The translations under genes were made by a program, and so were the position numbers. Shown here one piece after another: positions 53,841 through 63,245 of a stretch of 64,000 nt of DNA; positions within the stretch are counted from its first letter, which is position 1, and the number at the start of each line of letters is the position of its first letter. The notes under the pieces are model-generated. The model was given only the letters and a program-made list of their open reading frames with translations, had not been told where the DNA came from and ran no database searches. The DNA comes from Sutcliffiella horikoshii (lineage in GTDB: Bacteria; Bacillota; Bacilli; Bacillales; Bacillaceae_I), in the NCBI RefSeq assembly GCF_020524325.1, contig NZ_JAIVKY010000002.1, positions 372,001 to 436,000 on the forward strand, written 5' to 3'.

Positions 53841-53875
53841 AGGGGGAATCTACATCTCCAAAATTGTTTTTGTAG

Positions 53876-54607
53876 TTACAGAACCGCTTCTAGGAAGTCC
53901 CTTGTTCGTTGGTTTTTTGGGTTGTTGAAGAGGTCCTGTGGGTTGCCTTCTTCGACGATTTTGCCGTCGTGCATGTAGATGACACGGTCGGCTACTTCTT
54001 GTGCGAATCCCATTTCGTGGGTGACTACCACCATGGTCATCCCTTCTTCGGCAAGTTCTTTCATGGTTTTAAGAACTTCCCCTACCAGTTCAGGGTCAAG
54101 GGCAGAGGTGGGTTCGTCAAAGAGCATGACGTCTGGTCTCATGGCAAGCGCACGAGCGATGGCCACACGCTGCTTTTGTCCGCCTGAAAGTTTTTCCGGA
54201 TAGACATTTTCCTTGTCGGAGAGTCCAACCTTTGCAAGAAGTTCTGAAGCTCTTTTTTTCGCTTCGGATTTTTTCAAGCCTTCCACTTGGACAGGAGCTT
54301 CCATGACATTTTCCAAGACAGTTTTATGCGGAAAAAGATGAAAATGTTGAAACACCATTCCCACTTTTTGACGGACTTTGTTCAGGTTATCTTTTTTCAC
54401 ATCGACTTCGTTTCCATCAATAACAATAGAACCGCTATCTTTTAACTCAAGAAAGTTTAAACAACGTAAGATCGTACTTTTTCCTGAGCCACTCGCGCCG
54501 ATGAGGCACACCACTTCTTTGTTTTTCACTGTTAAGGATATGTCTTTGAGGACATGCAGTTCCCCAAAAGATTTATTTAAGTCTTTTACTTCAATTTTAT
54601 TACCCAT
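53876..54607 (-). CDS. Polar amino-acid ABC transporter ATP-binding protein
   Basis: The 243-aa ABC ATPase has Walker [10 protein letters not shown], signature [15 protein letters not shown], Walker [15 protein letters not shown] and the switch His in VVTHEMGFA. The sequence is of the GlnQ/TcyC type that energises uptake of glutamine, cystine, arginine or similar amino acids. It is downstream of the permease gene with a 10-bp gap. The exact substrate cannot be read from the sequence. Confidence 0.92.
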   Translation of the reverse strand: MGNKIEVKDLNKSFGELHVLKDISLTVKNKEVVCLIGASGSGKSTILRCLNFLELKDSGSIVIDGNEVDVKKDNLNKVRQKVGMVFQHFHLFPHKTVLENVMEAPVQVEGLKKSEAKKRASELLAKVGLSDKENVYPEKLSGGQKQRVAIARALAMRPDVMLFDEPTSALDPELVGEVLKTMKELAEEGMTMVVVTHEMGFAQEVADRVIYMHDGKIVEEGNPQDLFNNPKNQRTRDFLEAVL

Positions 54608-54617
54608 GTCCTACCTC

Positions 54618-55280
54618 CTATCTTTCACTCGCTGAGAATTTACGTTCTAATAGATTTACGACGATTCCAATTAATCCGACAAGAATCAGGTAGTATACAG
54701 AAACGACAAGTAAATATGTCATGACGTCATATGAGTTGGCACCTTGCGTCTGTGCAACGTTGAATAGCTCATAGTAGCCGATAAATGCTGCAAGAGAGGA
54801 ATCTTTCAAACAGATAATGAACTGGTTACCAAGCGGCGGTAGCGCTCTTCTGAACGCTTGGGGTAAGATGATTCTTCTCATCGTTAGATTTCCTGTCATT
54901 CCGAGTGATCTTCCTGCTTCCATCTGTCCTTTGTCTATGGACTGAATACTTCCACGGAATATCTCTGCAATATAGGCGCCGTTATGGAAAGCAAGAGCGA
55001 GTGTGACAGACCAGAATTGGGAAATACCAAATGTGACTAGACCAAAGTAGAATACAAAGATCTGAACAATTAGCGGTGTCCCTCGAATTAAAAAGATATA
55101 AGTATTGGCAATCCATTCTAACGCTTTTATCTTGGAAATTTTTAAGAAAGCGAAAAACAACCCTATAATTAGTGCAATCGCTATGGAAACCGCTGTTATT
55201 TGGAGGGTTCTAATCATCCCTTTGAAAAACATATCGTATGTATTTAAGAATACTTCAAAAAAGTGCAAAAAACTGGGCAT
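54618..55280 (-). CDS. Polar amino-acid ABC transporter permease
   Basis: The 220-aa protein has four to five membrane helices and the His/Glu/Phe permease pattern, with the EAA loop EAGRSLGMTGNLTMRRIILPQAFRRALPPLGNQFI. The open frame extends to 55520, but that extension is the translation of a MITE-like element and is not coding. The ATG at 55280 starts MPSFLHFFEVFLNTYDMFFKG, the normal family N-terminus. GGGAGA lies upstream. Confidence 0.91.
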   Translation of the reverse strand: MPSFLHFFEVFLNTYDMFFKGMIRTLQITAVSIAIALIIGLFFAFLKISKIKALEWIANTYIFLIRGTPLIVQIFVFYFGLVTFGISQFWSVTLALAFHNGAYIAEIFRGSIQSIDKGQMEAGRSLGMTGNLTMRRIILPQAFRRALPPLGNQFIICLKDSSLAAFIGYYELFNVAQTQGANSYDVMTYLLVVSVYYLILVGLIGIVVNLLERKFSASER

Positions 55281-55320
55281 GCTGGTTTCACTCTCCCTAT
55301 ATTTAAATTCGTTGAACGCC

Positions 55321-55451
55321 GCTGTTGATTTCCACAAACGGCTTCGCTTTCCGCGGGGCGACCTTGAGCCTCCTCGGGCTGCGCCCTGCTGGGTCTCAAC
55401 ATTGTCGCTACTCCCCCGCAGGAGTCTTCGCCTTTTGCTCCAATCAACAGC
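55321..55451. repeat. MITE-like dispersed element, copy E
   Basis: A 131-bp element with perfect 10-bp terminal inverted repeats GCTGTTGATT and AATCAACAGC. It lies inside the ABC transporter operon between the binding-protein terminator and the permease start. It shares ACGCC immediately to its left with copy C. Confidence 0.88.
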
Positions 55452-55490
55452 TATAATTTTGTTACTAACTCTTAATATAAATCCCTGATA

Positions 55491-55527
55491 AAAAATGTGT
55501 GGTGAATGAACACCACACATTTTATGA
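55491..55527 (-). terminator. Terminator or attenuator between binding protein and permease
   Basis: On the minus strand AAATGTGTGGTG and CACCACACATTT form a perfect 12-bp stem with a 6-nt loop followed by TTTTTTATC. Partial read-through would give more binding protein than permease. Confidence 0.88.
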
Positions 55528-55559
55528 ACTGGATTTATGGTCAGCTGCGTTTCAGCTTG

Positions 55560-56345
55560 TTATTCTTGCTCATCCGGGTCTGTAGTGATGTCTTCTCCAA
55601 AGTACTTTTCACTTATTTCTTTCAACTTTCCGTTTTCACGTAATGTTTCTAAAGCGTCATTGATTGCTTCAAGAAGTGCTTCGTTACCTTTAGCAACTCC
55701 AACTGCCTGCTCACTGCGGTCGAGAAGCTCACGTCCTTCTAGTTCCATGCCAGATCCAATTGCTTCACGACCAGTGACAAAGTCTGTTACCACGGCATCG
55801 TGGCGGCCATTATTCAATGCTTCCAATGCTACAACATCGCTATCGTAGTTTTGGATATTGTCAGAGATATCACTAACAAGGTCTGCGTATGTAGACCCTC
55901 TGGAAACCGCAATTTCTTTACCTTCCAGGTCTTCTAATGTTTCAATGTCACTGTCAGGCCTTACAAAAATCTGTGCACCAGAATAGTAGTAAGGCGTGGA
56001 GAAATCCACTTCCTTCAGTCTATCCTCTGTAATGGTATGACTTGCAACTGCGGCATCAAAACGACCGCTTTTTACTCCTTCAACAATACTCGCAAATGTG
56101 TACTTCTCCTGATCAGGTTCAAGACCAAGCTCAGCAGCGATGGCTTCTCCGACTTCAATATCAAAACCGGTCATCTTACCGTTACCATCTGTTACACTAA
56201 ATGGTGCAAATTCTCCTGAAGAAGCAAACTTGAACTTCCCTTCCTCTACTAATTCATACCCTTCACTTGTTGTCACTTTTCCGCCGCAAGCAGCTAGAAT
56301 CGTAGACAGCACAAATAATGTGACTAACAATACCCTTTTTTTCAA
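55560..56345 (-). CDS. Amino-acid ABC transporter substrate-binding lipoprotein
   Basis: The 261-aa protein has a lipoprotein signal (MKKRVLLVTLFVLSTILAAC, lipobox LAAC) and an SBP_bac_3 fold: FASSGEFAPFSVTDGNGKMTGFDIEVGEAIAAELG, then RFDAAVASHTITEDRLKEVDFSTPYYYSGA. The acidic residues and Arg expected for amino-acid binding are present. It starts at a TTG with AAGGGGG upstream. It is probably a cystine or glutamine binder; the class is clear, the ligand is not. Confidence 0.9.
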   Translation of the reverse strand: MKKRVLLVTLFVLSTILAACGGKVTTSEGYELVEEGKFKFASSGEFAPFSVTDGNGKMTGFDIEVGEAIAAELGLEPDQEKYTFASIVEGVKSGRFDAAVASHTITEDRLKEVDFSTPYYYSGAQIFVRPDSDIETLEDLEGKEIAVSRGSTYADLVSDISDNIQNYDSDVVALEALNNGRHDAVVTDFVTGREAIGSGMELEGRELLDRSEQAVGVAKGNEALLEAINDALETLRENGKLKEISEKYFGEDITTDPDEQE

Positions 56346-56587
56346 TTTCCAAAATCCCCCTTAGTGTCCATTTTTTCGTCTCCCTTTTATGTTAACAATT
56401 ACGGAAAACTACCACAAATAAGCTTGAATTTCATATTTGTTAATAATTCTGTAAATTCTAACTTCAGAAGACCTGACTACCTATGTACCTTATGTATGCT
56501 CGGAATTACTCCTTGTACATCCTATTCCCTATTGCTCCACTTTAATAAACATATTTTTTAGAATTTTTCATATTTTTTTAACAACAA

Positions 56588-56640
56588 AAAAATAGATTCC
56601 ATAGCCTTTTTCTCAAGTAAGCTATGAAACCTATTGTAAT
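56588..56640 (-). terminator. Terminator of the AlaX-like gene
   Basis: On the minus strand CATAGC and GCTATG, flanked by further complementary bases, form a stem with a 15-nt loop followed by TATTTTTTTG. The rest of the 56346-56641 gap is AT-rich and should hold the binding-protein promoter; none is fixed. Confidence 0.7.
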
Positions 56641-56641
56641 T

Positions 56642-57844
56642 TTAATCGTTTGTTATAATATGTGTTATTTTTTCTAACACTTCTTCCCCTGTTAGCGTTG
56701 TTTCTCCCCCACCTTGGACGAAGTTTTCTCTGCCGCCTCCTTTTCCATTTATGAAAGCAAAGACTTTGTTGGCAATGAACTTCATATTGATATCTGAATC
56801 GCTTCCTCTAGCCCCGACAAATTGTAACTTCCCTACATTTTCAGCTACAAGAAACACGTTGATGTCATCTCTAGCAGACACTAATTTCCGCGCCATACTT
56901 TGGAGTTCTGCCATTTCCCTATTTTTAAGCACAGATTTTATTATTGTACGACCTGAAACTAATTCCTTTTGAGAAACAAGAGCAGCTGCCTCGTATTCTA
57001 AAAGCTTTTCTTTCATATCTTTTAGCTCTTTTGCCTGTTCTTTACTCTGGTCCAATATTCTTGTGACCGCAACACCCATACCATTTTGAGGGGCATTTAA
57101 TAAGGAGGACAACTCCGATAAGACCTGTTGTTTATCATGAAGTTGTTTTAACACACGATTTCCTGCAACAAAGGATACACGGATCATGTTCTTTTGTTTT
57201 TCTAGCGAAAGAATTTTAAGTGAAGCTACCCCGCCTGTTGAATGAGGATGTGTTCCGCCACACCCATTATAGTCAAATTCGGGAATAATCACTAAGCGGA
57301 TATTTTCCGATACGGACAGTTCTTTTCTTAGCGGGTAATCTGATAGCTCATCTTTTGTGACCCACTTGGTCTCTATTTTACGGTTCTCAAGGATAATTCT
57401 ATTTACGAGTGATTCAGCCTCCAGAACTTCCTGTTCCGTCAACCCTGTTGTAGCAAGATCAATGGTGGACACTTCTTTACCCAGATGAAAACTTTTGGTT
57501 TTGTATGAAAATAGTTCTTCAAAAGCAGCAGATAAAAGATGCTGTCCGGCGTGTTGCTGCATATGGTCATATCGTCTTTCCCAATCAATGTTGCCTGCGA
57601 CATCCTTTGTGGCCTCAGAAAACGGTTGATCCAAATAATGCCTGATTTCTCCGTTGATTTCTTGTACCTCGATAACTTTTTGGTCATTCAGCGTTCCCGT
57701 GTCATATGGCTGTCCGCCGCCTTTTGGATAAAAGGCGGTTTGTTCTAAAGTCGCATACCATTTTCCCGCTTCGTCTTGTGCTTGTTTTGCTAATGTAGTG
57801 TTGAATGTTTGTATATAAGGGTCTTGATAAAATAACTTTTCCAT
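56642..57844 (-). CDS. Alanyl-tRNA editing protein, AlaX-like with DHHA1 domain
   Basis: The 400-aa protein corresponds to the editing and C-terminal domains of AlaRS without the synthetase core. It has AFYPKGGGQPYDTG, the zinc/editing motifs HMQQHAGQHLLSAAF (HxxxH) and CGGTHPHSTG, a coiled coil, and the DHHA1 domain FVGARGSDSDINMKFIANKVFAFINGKGGGRENFVQGGG. It should clear mischarged Ser-tRNA-Ala. The frame extends to 58030 through a MITE-like element; the ATG at 57844 with AGGAG eight bases upstream is the real start. Confidence 0.9.
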   Translation of the reverse strand: MEKLFYQDPYIQTFNTTLAKQAQDEAGKWYATLEQTAFYPKGGGQPYDTGTLNDQKVIEVQEINGEIRHYLDQPFSEATKDVAGNIDWERRYDHMQQHAGQHLLSAAFEELFSYKTKSFHLGKEVSTIDLATTGLTEQEVLEAESLVNRIILENRKIETKWVTKDELSDYPLRKELSVSENIRLVIIPEFDYNGCGGTHPHSTGGVASLKILSLEKQKNMIRVSFVAGNRVLKQLHDKQQVLSELSSLLNAPQNGMGVAVTRILDQSKEQAKELKDMKEKLLEYEAAALVSQKELVSGRTIIKSVLKNREMAELQSMARKLVSARDDINVFLVAENVGKLQFVGARGSDSDINMKFIANKVFAFINGKGGGRENFVQGGGETTLTGEEVLEKITHIITND

Positions 57845-57884
57845 CAATATCACTCCTGTGCCAATTCCTATATTCTTATGACCA

Positions 57885-58013
57885 GCTGTTGATTTCCGCA
57901 CTGGGCTTCGCTTTCCGAGGGGTGGTGCTTGAGCCTCCTCACAACGCTTCAGGGGTCTCAAGTCTACCGCTACCTCCCTCCGGAGTCTACGCCCTGCGCT
58001 CCAATCAAAAGCT
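57885..58013. repeat. MITE-like dispersed element, copy F
   Basis: A 129-bp element starting GCTGTTGATTTCCGC and ending CCAATCAAAAGC (one change in the right inverted repeat). It contains the shared core TTGAGCCTCCTCACAACGCTTCAG and GGGGTCTCAAG. It lies between engB and the AlaX-like gene. Confidence 0.85.
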
Positions 58014-58032
58014 ATGGTTACCTCTAACAACC

Positions 58033-58077
58033 AAAAAACTGCGTTCAGAGGATTTCTTTCTCTGATTCGCAGTTTTG
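58033..58077 (-). terminator. Terminator of lonA-engB
   Basis: On the minus strand AAAACTGCG-AA-TCAGAG and CTCTGA-A-CGCAGTTTTTT form an imperfect stem followed by six T residues. Confidence 0.8.
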
Positions 58078-58080
58078 GTT

Positions 58081-58665
58081 TTACTTCATTCGTTTTTGTA
58101 ACATACCCCAGACTTCATCTTTACCTTGTCCGGTTTCGGAGGAGAAGAGGATCAGTTCATCCTCTTTATCCATTCCTAGTGTTTCTTTTATTACTTTTAA
58201 GTGCTTTTGCCATTTCCCTTTAGGGATTTTGTCTGCTTTCGTCGCGATGACGACAACTGGAAGCTCATAATGCTTCAAGTATTCGTACATCGTGACATCA
58301 TCCTTGGATGGGGGGTGACGAAGGTCCACTATTTGCAAGACAGCACGTAGCTGCTCTCTGCTTGTCAAATAGGTTTCCATCATTCTGCCCCATGCATCTC
58401 GCTCGGATTTCGGAACTTTAGCGAATCCATAACCAGGCACGTCAACAAAATGCAGCATTTCATTGATCAGATAAAAGTTTAATGTCTGTGTTTTCCCTGG
58501 TTTGGAGGATGTTCTCGCAAGGTTCTTACGGTTGATCATCTTATTGATGAAAGATGATTTTCCTACATTGGAACGGCCTGCTAAAGCGAATTCTGGTAAA
58601 AGCTCACTTGGGTATTGCTCTGGTTTAACGGCACTTATTACTATTTCTGCTTGTGTTACTTTCAT
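58081..58665 (-). CDS. engB: Ribosome biogenesis GTPase EngB (YsxC)
   Basis: The 194-aa TRAFAC GTPase has G1 [12 protein letters not shown], switch [15 protein letters not shown]3 DVPGYGFA and G4 TKADK. It is needed for late assembly of the 50S subunit. It overlaps the lonA stop by 4 bp (ATGA) and shares its transcript. Length matches B. subtilis YsxC (195 aa). Confidence 0.96.
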   Translation of the reverse strand: MKVTQAEIVISAVKPEQYPSELLPEFALAGRSNVGKSSFINKMINRKNLARTSSKPGKTQTLNFYLINEMLHFVDVPGYGFAKVPKSERDAWGRMMETYLTSREQLRAVLQIVDLRHPPSKDDVTMYEYLKHYELPVVVIATKADKIPKGKWQKHLKVIKETLGMDKEDELILFSSETGQGKDEVWGMLQKRMK

Positions 58666-60986
58666 TTTTTCTCTCCTGCTAATGCGTGTTCTAACACTTG
58701 ATCTAAATGTGATACTAAAACAAACGTTAAATCTTTGCGCACACTTTCTGGAATATCATCCAAATCTTTTTCATTCTCTTTAGGTAGTATAACCTTTTTT
58801 AAGCCGGCGCGGTGTGCACTCAGGGATTTTTCTTTTAATCCGCCGATTGGAAGCACACGCCCTCTTAACGTTATTTCACCCGTCATTCCCACATCTCTTC
58901 TGACCGCTCTGCCAGTTAAGGCGGAAATTAAGGCAGTGGCCATCGTAATTCCCGCCGAAGGACCGTCTTTTGGAACAGCGCCTTCTGGGACATGTATATG
59001 GATATCATTTTTCTCATTGAAATCGGGGTCAATATTCAATTCGTCCGCTCTTGATCGGATAAAACTGAATGCTGCATGAGCAGACTCTTTCATGACATCC
59101 CCAAGTTTACCGGTCAACATAAGTTTTCCTTTGCCTGGTGATAGAGATACTTCAATCGATAACGTATCGCCACCAACGGTTGTATAAGCAAGCCCTGTTG
59201 CCACGCCAACCTGGTCTTCTTCTTCCGCCTGACCATAACGGAATTTTGGTTTTCCAAGGAAATCAGCAAGGTTCTTCTCTGTAATGACTACCCTTTTCTT
59301 ATCACCGGAAACGATAAGTTTGGCAGCTTTTCTGCAGATAGAAGCAAGCTGCCTTTCTAAACTACGCACTCCCGCTTCTCGGGTATGGTGACGGACGATG
59401 GACATTAATGCCTCGTCTCTTATTTGCAAAAGGTTCTTCTGTAAACCATGTTCCTTTGCCTGACGTGGCAGCAGATGGTCTTTTGCAATGTTTAATTTTT
59501 CGATTTCTGTGTAACCTGCAATCGTGATGATTTCCATTCTGTCACGTAACGGCCCAGGAATGGTCGCCAAATTGTTCGCTGTGGCGATGAACATAACATT
59601 TGATAGGTCATAAGGCTCTTCAATATAGTGGTCACTGAAATTGAAGTTCTGTTCAGGATCCAATACTTCCAATAGTGCAGAAGATGGATCTCCCCTGAAA
59701 TCATTAGACATCTTGTCGATTTCATCTAAAAGGAAAACAGGATTGATGGTACCTGCTTTTTTCATTCCTTGAATGATTCGCCCAGGCATTGCCCCTACAT
59801 AAGTTCTTCTATGGCCGCGGATTTCAGATTCGTCGCGAACTCCACCAAGGGAGACGCGGACAAATTTGCGATCCAGTGATTTTGCGATGGAACGTGCCAG
59901 AGAGGTTTTACCTACACCAGGAGGTCCTGCTAAACAAAGGATCGGGCCTTTTAAGGACTTCGTCAGTTGTTGAACAGCTAAGTATTCCAACACGCGTTCT
60001 TTCACCTTTTCCAATCCGAAGTGATCTTCGTTAAGAATCTCTTCCGCTCTGATAATATTCAATTGATCTTCTGTCGCTTCCGTCCAAGGAAGGTTCAATA
60101 ACCAGTCAATATAGTTGCGGATAACAGAGCTTTCTGCAGAACTGGATGGAATTTTTTCATAGCGGTCGATTTCCTTCAATGCAGTCTTTTTCACATTTTC
60201 AGGCATTCCGATCTTTTCAAGCTTCTCTTTCAGATCCTCGATTTCGCCGCCTTTTCCTTCTTTGTCGCCAAGCTCTTTTTGAATTGCTTTCATCTGTTCG
60301 CGAAGATAATATTCCTTTTGTGTACGTTCCATGGAACGCTTCACTCGCAGGCCGATTTTCTTCTCTAGTTGCAGCACTTCTTTTTCATTATTAACATGCT
60401 TGATCACTTTGTTCAGACGTTCTTTCACATCTCTTGTTTCCAGGATATCCTGTTTTTCTTTCATGTTGACAGGTAAGTGAGATGTAATGATATCGGCCAT
60501 TCTCCCAGGCTCTGTTATATCTGAAACGGTATGATATGTTTCGATTGTTGTCTTCTTGGAGAGCTTTGTGTATGTATGGAAATAGTCCAGCAAAGTCCTC
60601 ATCAAAGCTTCATCTTCCGGGTCTTTCTCTTCTGTATCCGGATAGGTCAAAAGTTTAGCTTCCCAATGTGTATCTTTTTCAATGAACTCTTCTATTTTTG
60701 CACGCTCCAAACCTTCTACTAGGACGCGGACCGTACCATTTGGAAGTTTTAACATTTGTTTTACTTTTGTTAAAGTACCCCAAGTATAAAGGTCCTCTTT
60801 AGCAGGATTGTCGGTTCCTACTTCTTTCTGAGTAGAAAGAACGACAATATCGTCTCCAAGCATCGCTTGTTCTAACGCTTCTATTGATTTTTCCCTTCCG
60901 ACATCCAAATGTAAAACCATTGTCGGAAAAACCATCAGTCCTCTTAAAGGCAATAATGGAACATGATATTCCTTATTTGTTGCCAT
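58662..60986 (-). CDS. lonA: ATP-dependent protease LonA
   Basis: The 774-aa protein has the Lon N-terminal domain, a coiled linker, the AAA+ module (Walker [13 protein letters not shown], Walker [10 protein letters not shown], sensor [20 protein letters not shown]) and the Ser-Lys protease domain with [15 protein letters not shown], in which Ser is the nucleophile, and the Lys in [17 protein letters not shown]. It degrades misfolded and regulatory proteins. A good promoter lies upstream. Confidence 0.98.
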   Translation of the reverse strand: MATNKEYHVPLLPLRGLMVFPTMVLHLDVGREKSIEALEQAMLGDDIVVLSTQKEVGTDNPAKEDLYTWGTLTKVKQMLKLPNGTVRVLVEGLERAKIEEFIEKDTHWEAKLLTYPDTEEKDPEDEALMRTLLDYFHTYTKLSKKTTIETYHTVSDITEPGRMADIITSHLPVNMKEKQDILETRDVKERLNKVIKHVNNEKEVLQLEKKIGLRVKRSMERTQKEYYLREQMKAIQKELGDKEGKGGEIEDLKEKLEKIGMPENVKKTALKEIDRYEKIPSSSAESSVIRNYIDWLLNLPWTEATEDQLNIIRAEEILNEDHFGLEKVKERVLEYLAVQQLTKSLKGPILCLAGPPGVGKTSLARSIAKSLDRKFVRVSLGGVRDESEIRGHRRTYVGAMPGRIIQGMKKAGTINPVFLLDEIDKMSNDFRGDPSSALLEVLDPEQNFNFSDHYIEEPYDLSNVMFIATANNLATIPGPLRDRMEIITIAGYTEIEKLNIAKDHLLPRQAKEHGLQKNLLQIRDEALMSIVRHHTREAGVRSLERQLASICRKAAKLIVSGDKKRVVITEKNLADFLGKPKFRYGQAEEEDQVGVATGLAYTTVGGDTLSIEVSLSPGKGKLMLTGKLGDVMKESAHAAFSFIRSRADELNIDPDFNEKNDIHIHVPEGAVPKDGPSAGITMATALISALTGRAVRRDVGMTGEITLRGRVLPIGGLKEKSLSAHRAGLKKVILPKENEKDLDDIPESVRKDLTFVLVSHLDQVLEHALAGEKK

Positions 60987-61028
60987 GGTAACACCCCCGT
61001 ACGCTCTTCCTTTATGTATCTTTGTTCA

Positions 61029-61070
61029 ATTCTATCCTAATTAAATTGCCCTGTCTAATTAAAGAGACAG
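61029..61070 (-). promoter_or_regulatory. lonA promoter with overlapping dyad
   Basis: On the minus strand TAGACA (61057-61052) and TAGAAT (61034-61029) are 17 bp apart, each one base off consensus. A perfect 6-bp inverted repeat CTGTCT-N8-AGACAG (61051-61070) overlaps the -35 box and could be an operator. Confidence 0.6.
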
Positions 61071-61198
61071 TTTAACCTGTAAAAGCATATTGTTTTATTA
61101 TCTTTTACAAGTTTGCCTTAGTTAATAAAGAAATGGTAGTAAAAATTTTACACTTTTCAAGACCTGAGTGCAATAAGTAAGGCTTAGTATATGTAAAA

Positions 61199-61224
61199 CA
61201 GGCAGACCGTTACAAGGCCTGCCC
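61199..61224 (-). terminator. Terminator of lonB
   Basis: On the minus strand GGCAGGCC and GGTCTGCC form a stem with a 7-nt loop followed by TGTTTTA. Confidence 0.75.
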
Positions 61225-61229
61225 ACCCT

Positions 61230-62915
61230 TTACATGGATTCTGTTTTTGGAATGCTCATTGGAGCGTGCAAAATGCTTTCAACGTTTGTTTCCGTAATCT
61301 TTTCTCTTAATAAGGTAAGATCTAATACTTCTTGGAACTCTTTTACCGGAATGACTTCAATGCCGTCAATTTCTTTGATAATGGATTGCATGTTATCAGC
61401 TGGAATAATTACTCTCTTAGCACCAGCCTGTTTTGCCGCTTTAATTTTCGGAATGACACCTCCGATTGGCTTAACTGTTCCGTGGATACTGATTTCACCT
61501 GTCATTGCTACAAGGTTGCTGACCGGAATTTTGAAAATGGCAGAATAGATTCCCGTTGCCATTGCAATCCCTGCAGAAGGTCCATCAATTGGGATACCAC
61601 CTGGAAAATTCACATGGATATCGTAATCAGCTGCAGGAACGCCCAGCTTTCTAAGTACAGTAATAACGTTCTCAATGGAGCCTTTAGCCATACTCTTTCT
61701 GCGGATGGATTTGCCGCCTTGGTTACCCATGCTTTCTTCTTCCACGATTCCTGTGATGTTCACAGTCCCTTTTTTCTCTTCGGTAGGGATTGCCGTCACT
61801 TCAATCTCAAGAAGAGCGCCTGAATTCGGTCCAAATACCGCGAGGCCGTTGACTAGTCCAGGCTGTGCTGCTTCCTTAATTTTATTTTCATATTTCGGTG
61901 CCAATTGACTGGAGTGTACCACCCATTCAATGTCAGCCACTTTTACAGTATCTCGGTCTTCTGTGATAGCAAGTCCACATGCTATCTGCATCATGTTTAC
62001 CACTTCTCGTCCATTTCTTGTATAAGAAGCAAGCAGGCTGATTCCTTCTTCTTCCACCATCATATTGATTTTAGAAGCAGCATTTCTCGCCACAGCCTCC
62101 AACTCTTCTTGTTCTAACTCACGGAAAAAGACTTCCATACATCTAGACCTAATGGCAGGTGGAATTTCGTTTGGTGTTCTGGTGGTTGCGCCAACAAGAC
62201 GGAAATCTGCTGGTAGACCATTTTGGAAAATATCATGAATATGTGTTGGGATCTGATTATTCTCTTCGCTGTAATAGGCGCTGTCTAAGTATACTTTTCT
62301 GTCTTCTAACACTTTAAGTAATTTGTTCATCTGGATAGAATGAAGTTCACCAATTTCATCAATGAAAAGCATTCCTCCATGTGCGTGCGTTACAGCTCCT
62401 TGCTTTGGCTGCGGTATTCCGGCTTGGCCCATTGCTCCAGCACCTTGATAGATTGGGTCATGTACAGAACCAATCAATGGATCTGCAATTCCTCTTTCAT
62501 CAAATCGAGCTGTTGTAGCATCTAACTCAATAAAGACGGCAGAGCCTCTAAATGGAGATTTTGGATTCTTTTTAGCTTCTTCCAAAACAAGTCTTGCTGC
62601 AGCAGTTTTTCCTACTCCAGGAGGTCCGTAAATGATAACATGCTGCGGGTTTGGCCCACAGATAGCAGCTTTTAGTGCCTTGATTCCATCTTCTTGTCCG
62701 ACGATTTCTTTGAAGCTTGTTGGTCTTACTTTCTCAGCCAGTGGTTCTGAAAGTGAGATACTTCTCATCTTCCTTAGTTGTTCCATTTCCTTTTTTGATT
62801 CTTTATCAATTGTTACTTTTTGTGTCCGTTGGTTTTTGAGCAGGTTCCAGAAATAAAGGCCGATGATGACCCCAAAGAAAAGTTGTATGAACAGTGCTAT
62901 ACCCGTGAAAGACAT
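61230..62915 (-). CDS. lonB: Sporulation-associated ATP-dependent protease LonB
   Basis: The 561-aa protein has an N-terminal membrane helix (IALFIQLFFGVIIGLYFW), AAA+ motifs ([31 protein letters not shown]) and a Lon protease domain with GIPIDGPSAGIAMATG. In Bacillus, LonB is made in the forespore under sigma-F. It lies between lonA and clpX as in B. subtilis (552 aa there). Confidence 0.95.
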   Translation of the reverse strand: MSFTGIALFIQLFFGVIIGLYFWNLLKNQRTQKVTIDKESKKEMEQLRKMRSISLSEPLAEKVRPTSFKEIVGQEDGIKALKAAICGPNPQHVIIYGPPGVGKTAAARLVLEEAKKNPKSPFRGSAVFIELDATTARFDERGIADPLIGSVHDPIYQGAGAMGQAGIPQPKQGAVTHAHGGMLFIDEIGELHSIQMNKLLKVLEDRKVYLDSAYYSEENNQIPTHIHDIFQNGLPADFRLVGATTRTPNEIPPAIRSRCMEVFFRELEQEELEAVARNAASKINMMVEEEGISLLASYTRNGREVVNMMQIACGLAITEDRDTVKVADIEWVVHSSQLAPKYENKIKEAAQPGLVNGLAVFGPNSGALLEIEVTAIPTEEKKGTVNITGIVEEESMGNQGGKSIRRKSMAKGSIENVITVLRKLGVPAADYDIHVNFPGGIPIDGPSAGIAMATGIYSAIFKIPVSNLVAMTGEISIHGTVKPIGGVIPKIKAAKQAGAKRVIIPADNMQSIIKEIDGIEVIPVKEFQEVLDLTLLREKITETNVESILHAPMSIPKTESM

Positions 62916-63054
62916 AGAAACCCTCCTGCATTCTTGATGTGATTATATGGTAGTATCTCCGTGGGATTGGGTAATAATCCAACAAAAAACATTTGGATAA
63001 AATAGGCTTCCCACGAAAAGATTGGAGGGTATAACTGAAATGCATGAAGAAACT

Positions 63055-63183
63055 CAGTTGATTGCAGTGGAAGGCGCGCAGACGCCAGCGGGAGGAAGGG
63101 ACAGGTGAGACCCCGCAACGAAGTGAGGAGGCTCACGGACCGCCCGCAGGAAAGCGAAGCGGCTGGAACGGAAATCAACGGTG
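63055..63183. repeat. MITE-like dispersed element, copy G (opposite orientation)
   Basis: The element reads in reverse to copies A-F: CGCCAGCGGGAGGA, GTGAGACCCCG, GAGGAGGCTCACGG, CGCCCGCAGGAAAGCGAAGCG and GGAAATCAACGG. The outer ends CAGTTGATTG and AAATCAACGG are imperfect inverted repeats. It occupies part of the lonB-clpX gap (62916-63245); the rest holds the lonB promoter region and the clpX terminator. Confidence 0.82.
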
Positions 63184-63206
63184 TTTAAACAAATTCTTCA
63201 TTTAAA

Positions 63207-63235
63207 AAAGCACTCTCCCGAAGGAAAGTGCTCTC
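63207..63235 (-). terminator. Terminator of clpX
   Basis: On the minus strand AGCACTTTCC and GGAGAGTGCT form a 10-bp stem with a TTCG loop and are followed by TTTTTAA. Confidence 0.88.
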
Positions 63236-63245
63236 TCATCATTTA

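Noticed and set aside
53460-53978. 172-aa plus-strand frame after the LiaF-like gene
   Set aside because: It runs through a terminator and MITE-like copies C and D and then antisense to the ABC ATPase; not a gene.
55281-55520. 80-residue N-terminal extension of the ABC permease
   Set aside because: The extension is the reverse-strand translation of MITE-like copy E, and the normal family N-terminus starts at 55280.
57845-58030. 62-residue N-terminal extension of the AlaX-like protein
   Set aside because: It is the translation of MITE-like copy F; the ATG at 57844 has a good ribosome-binding site.
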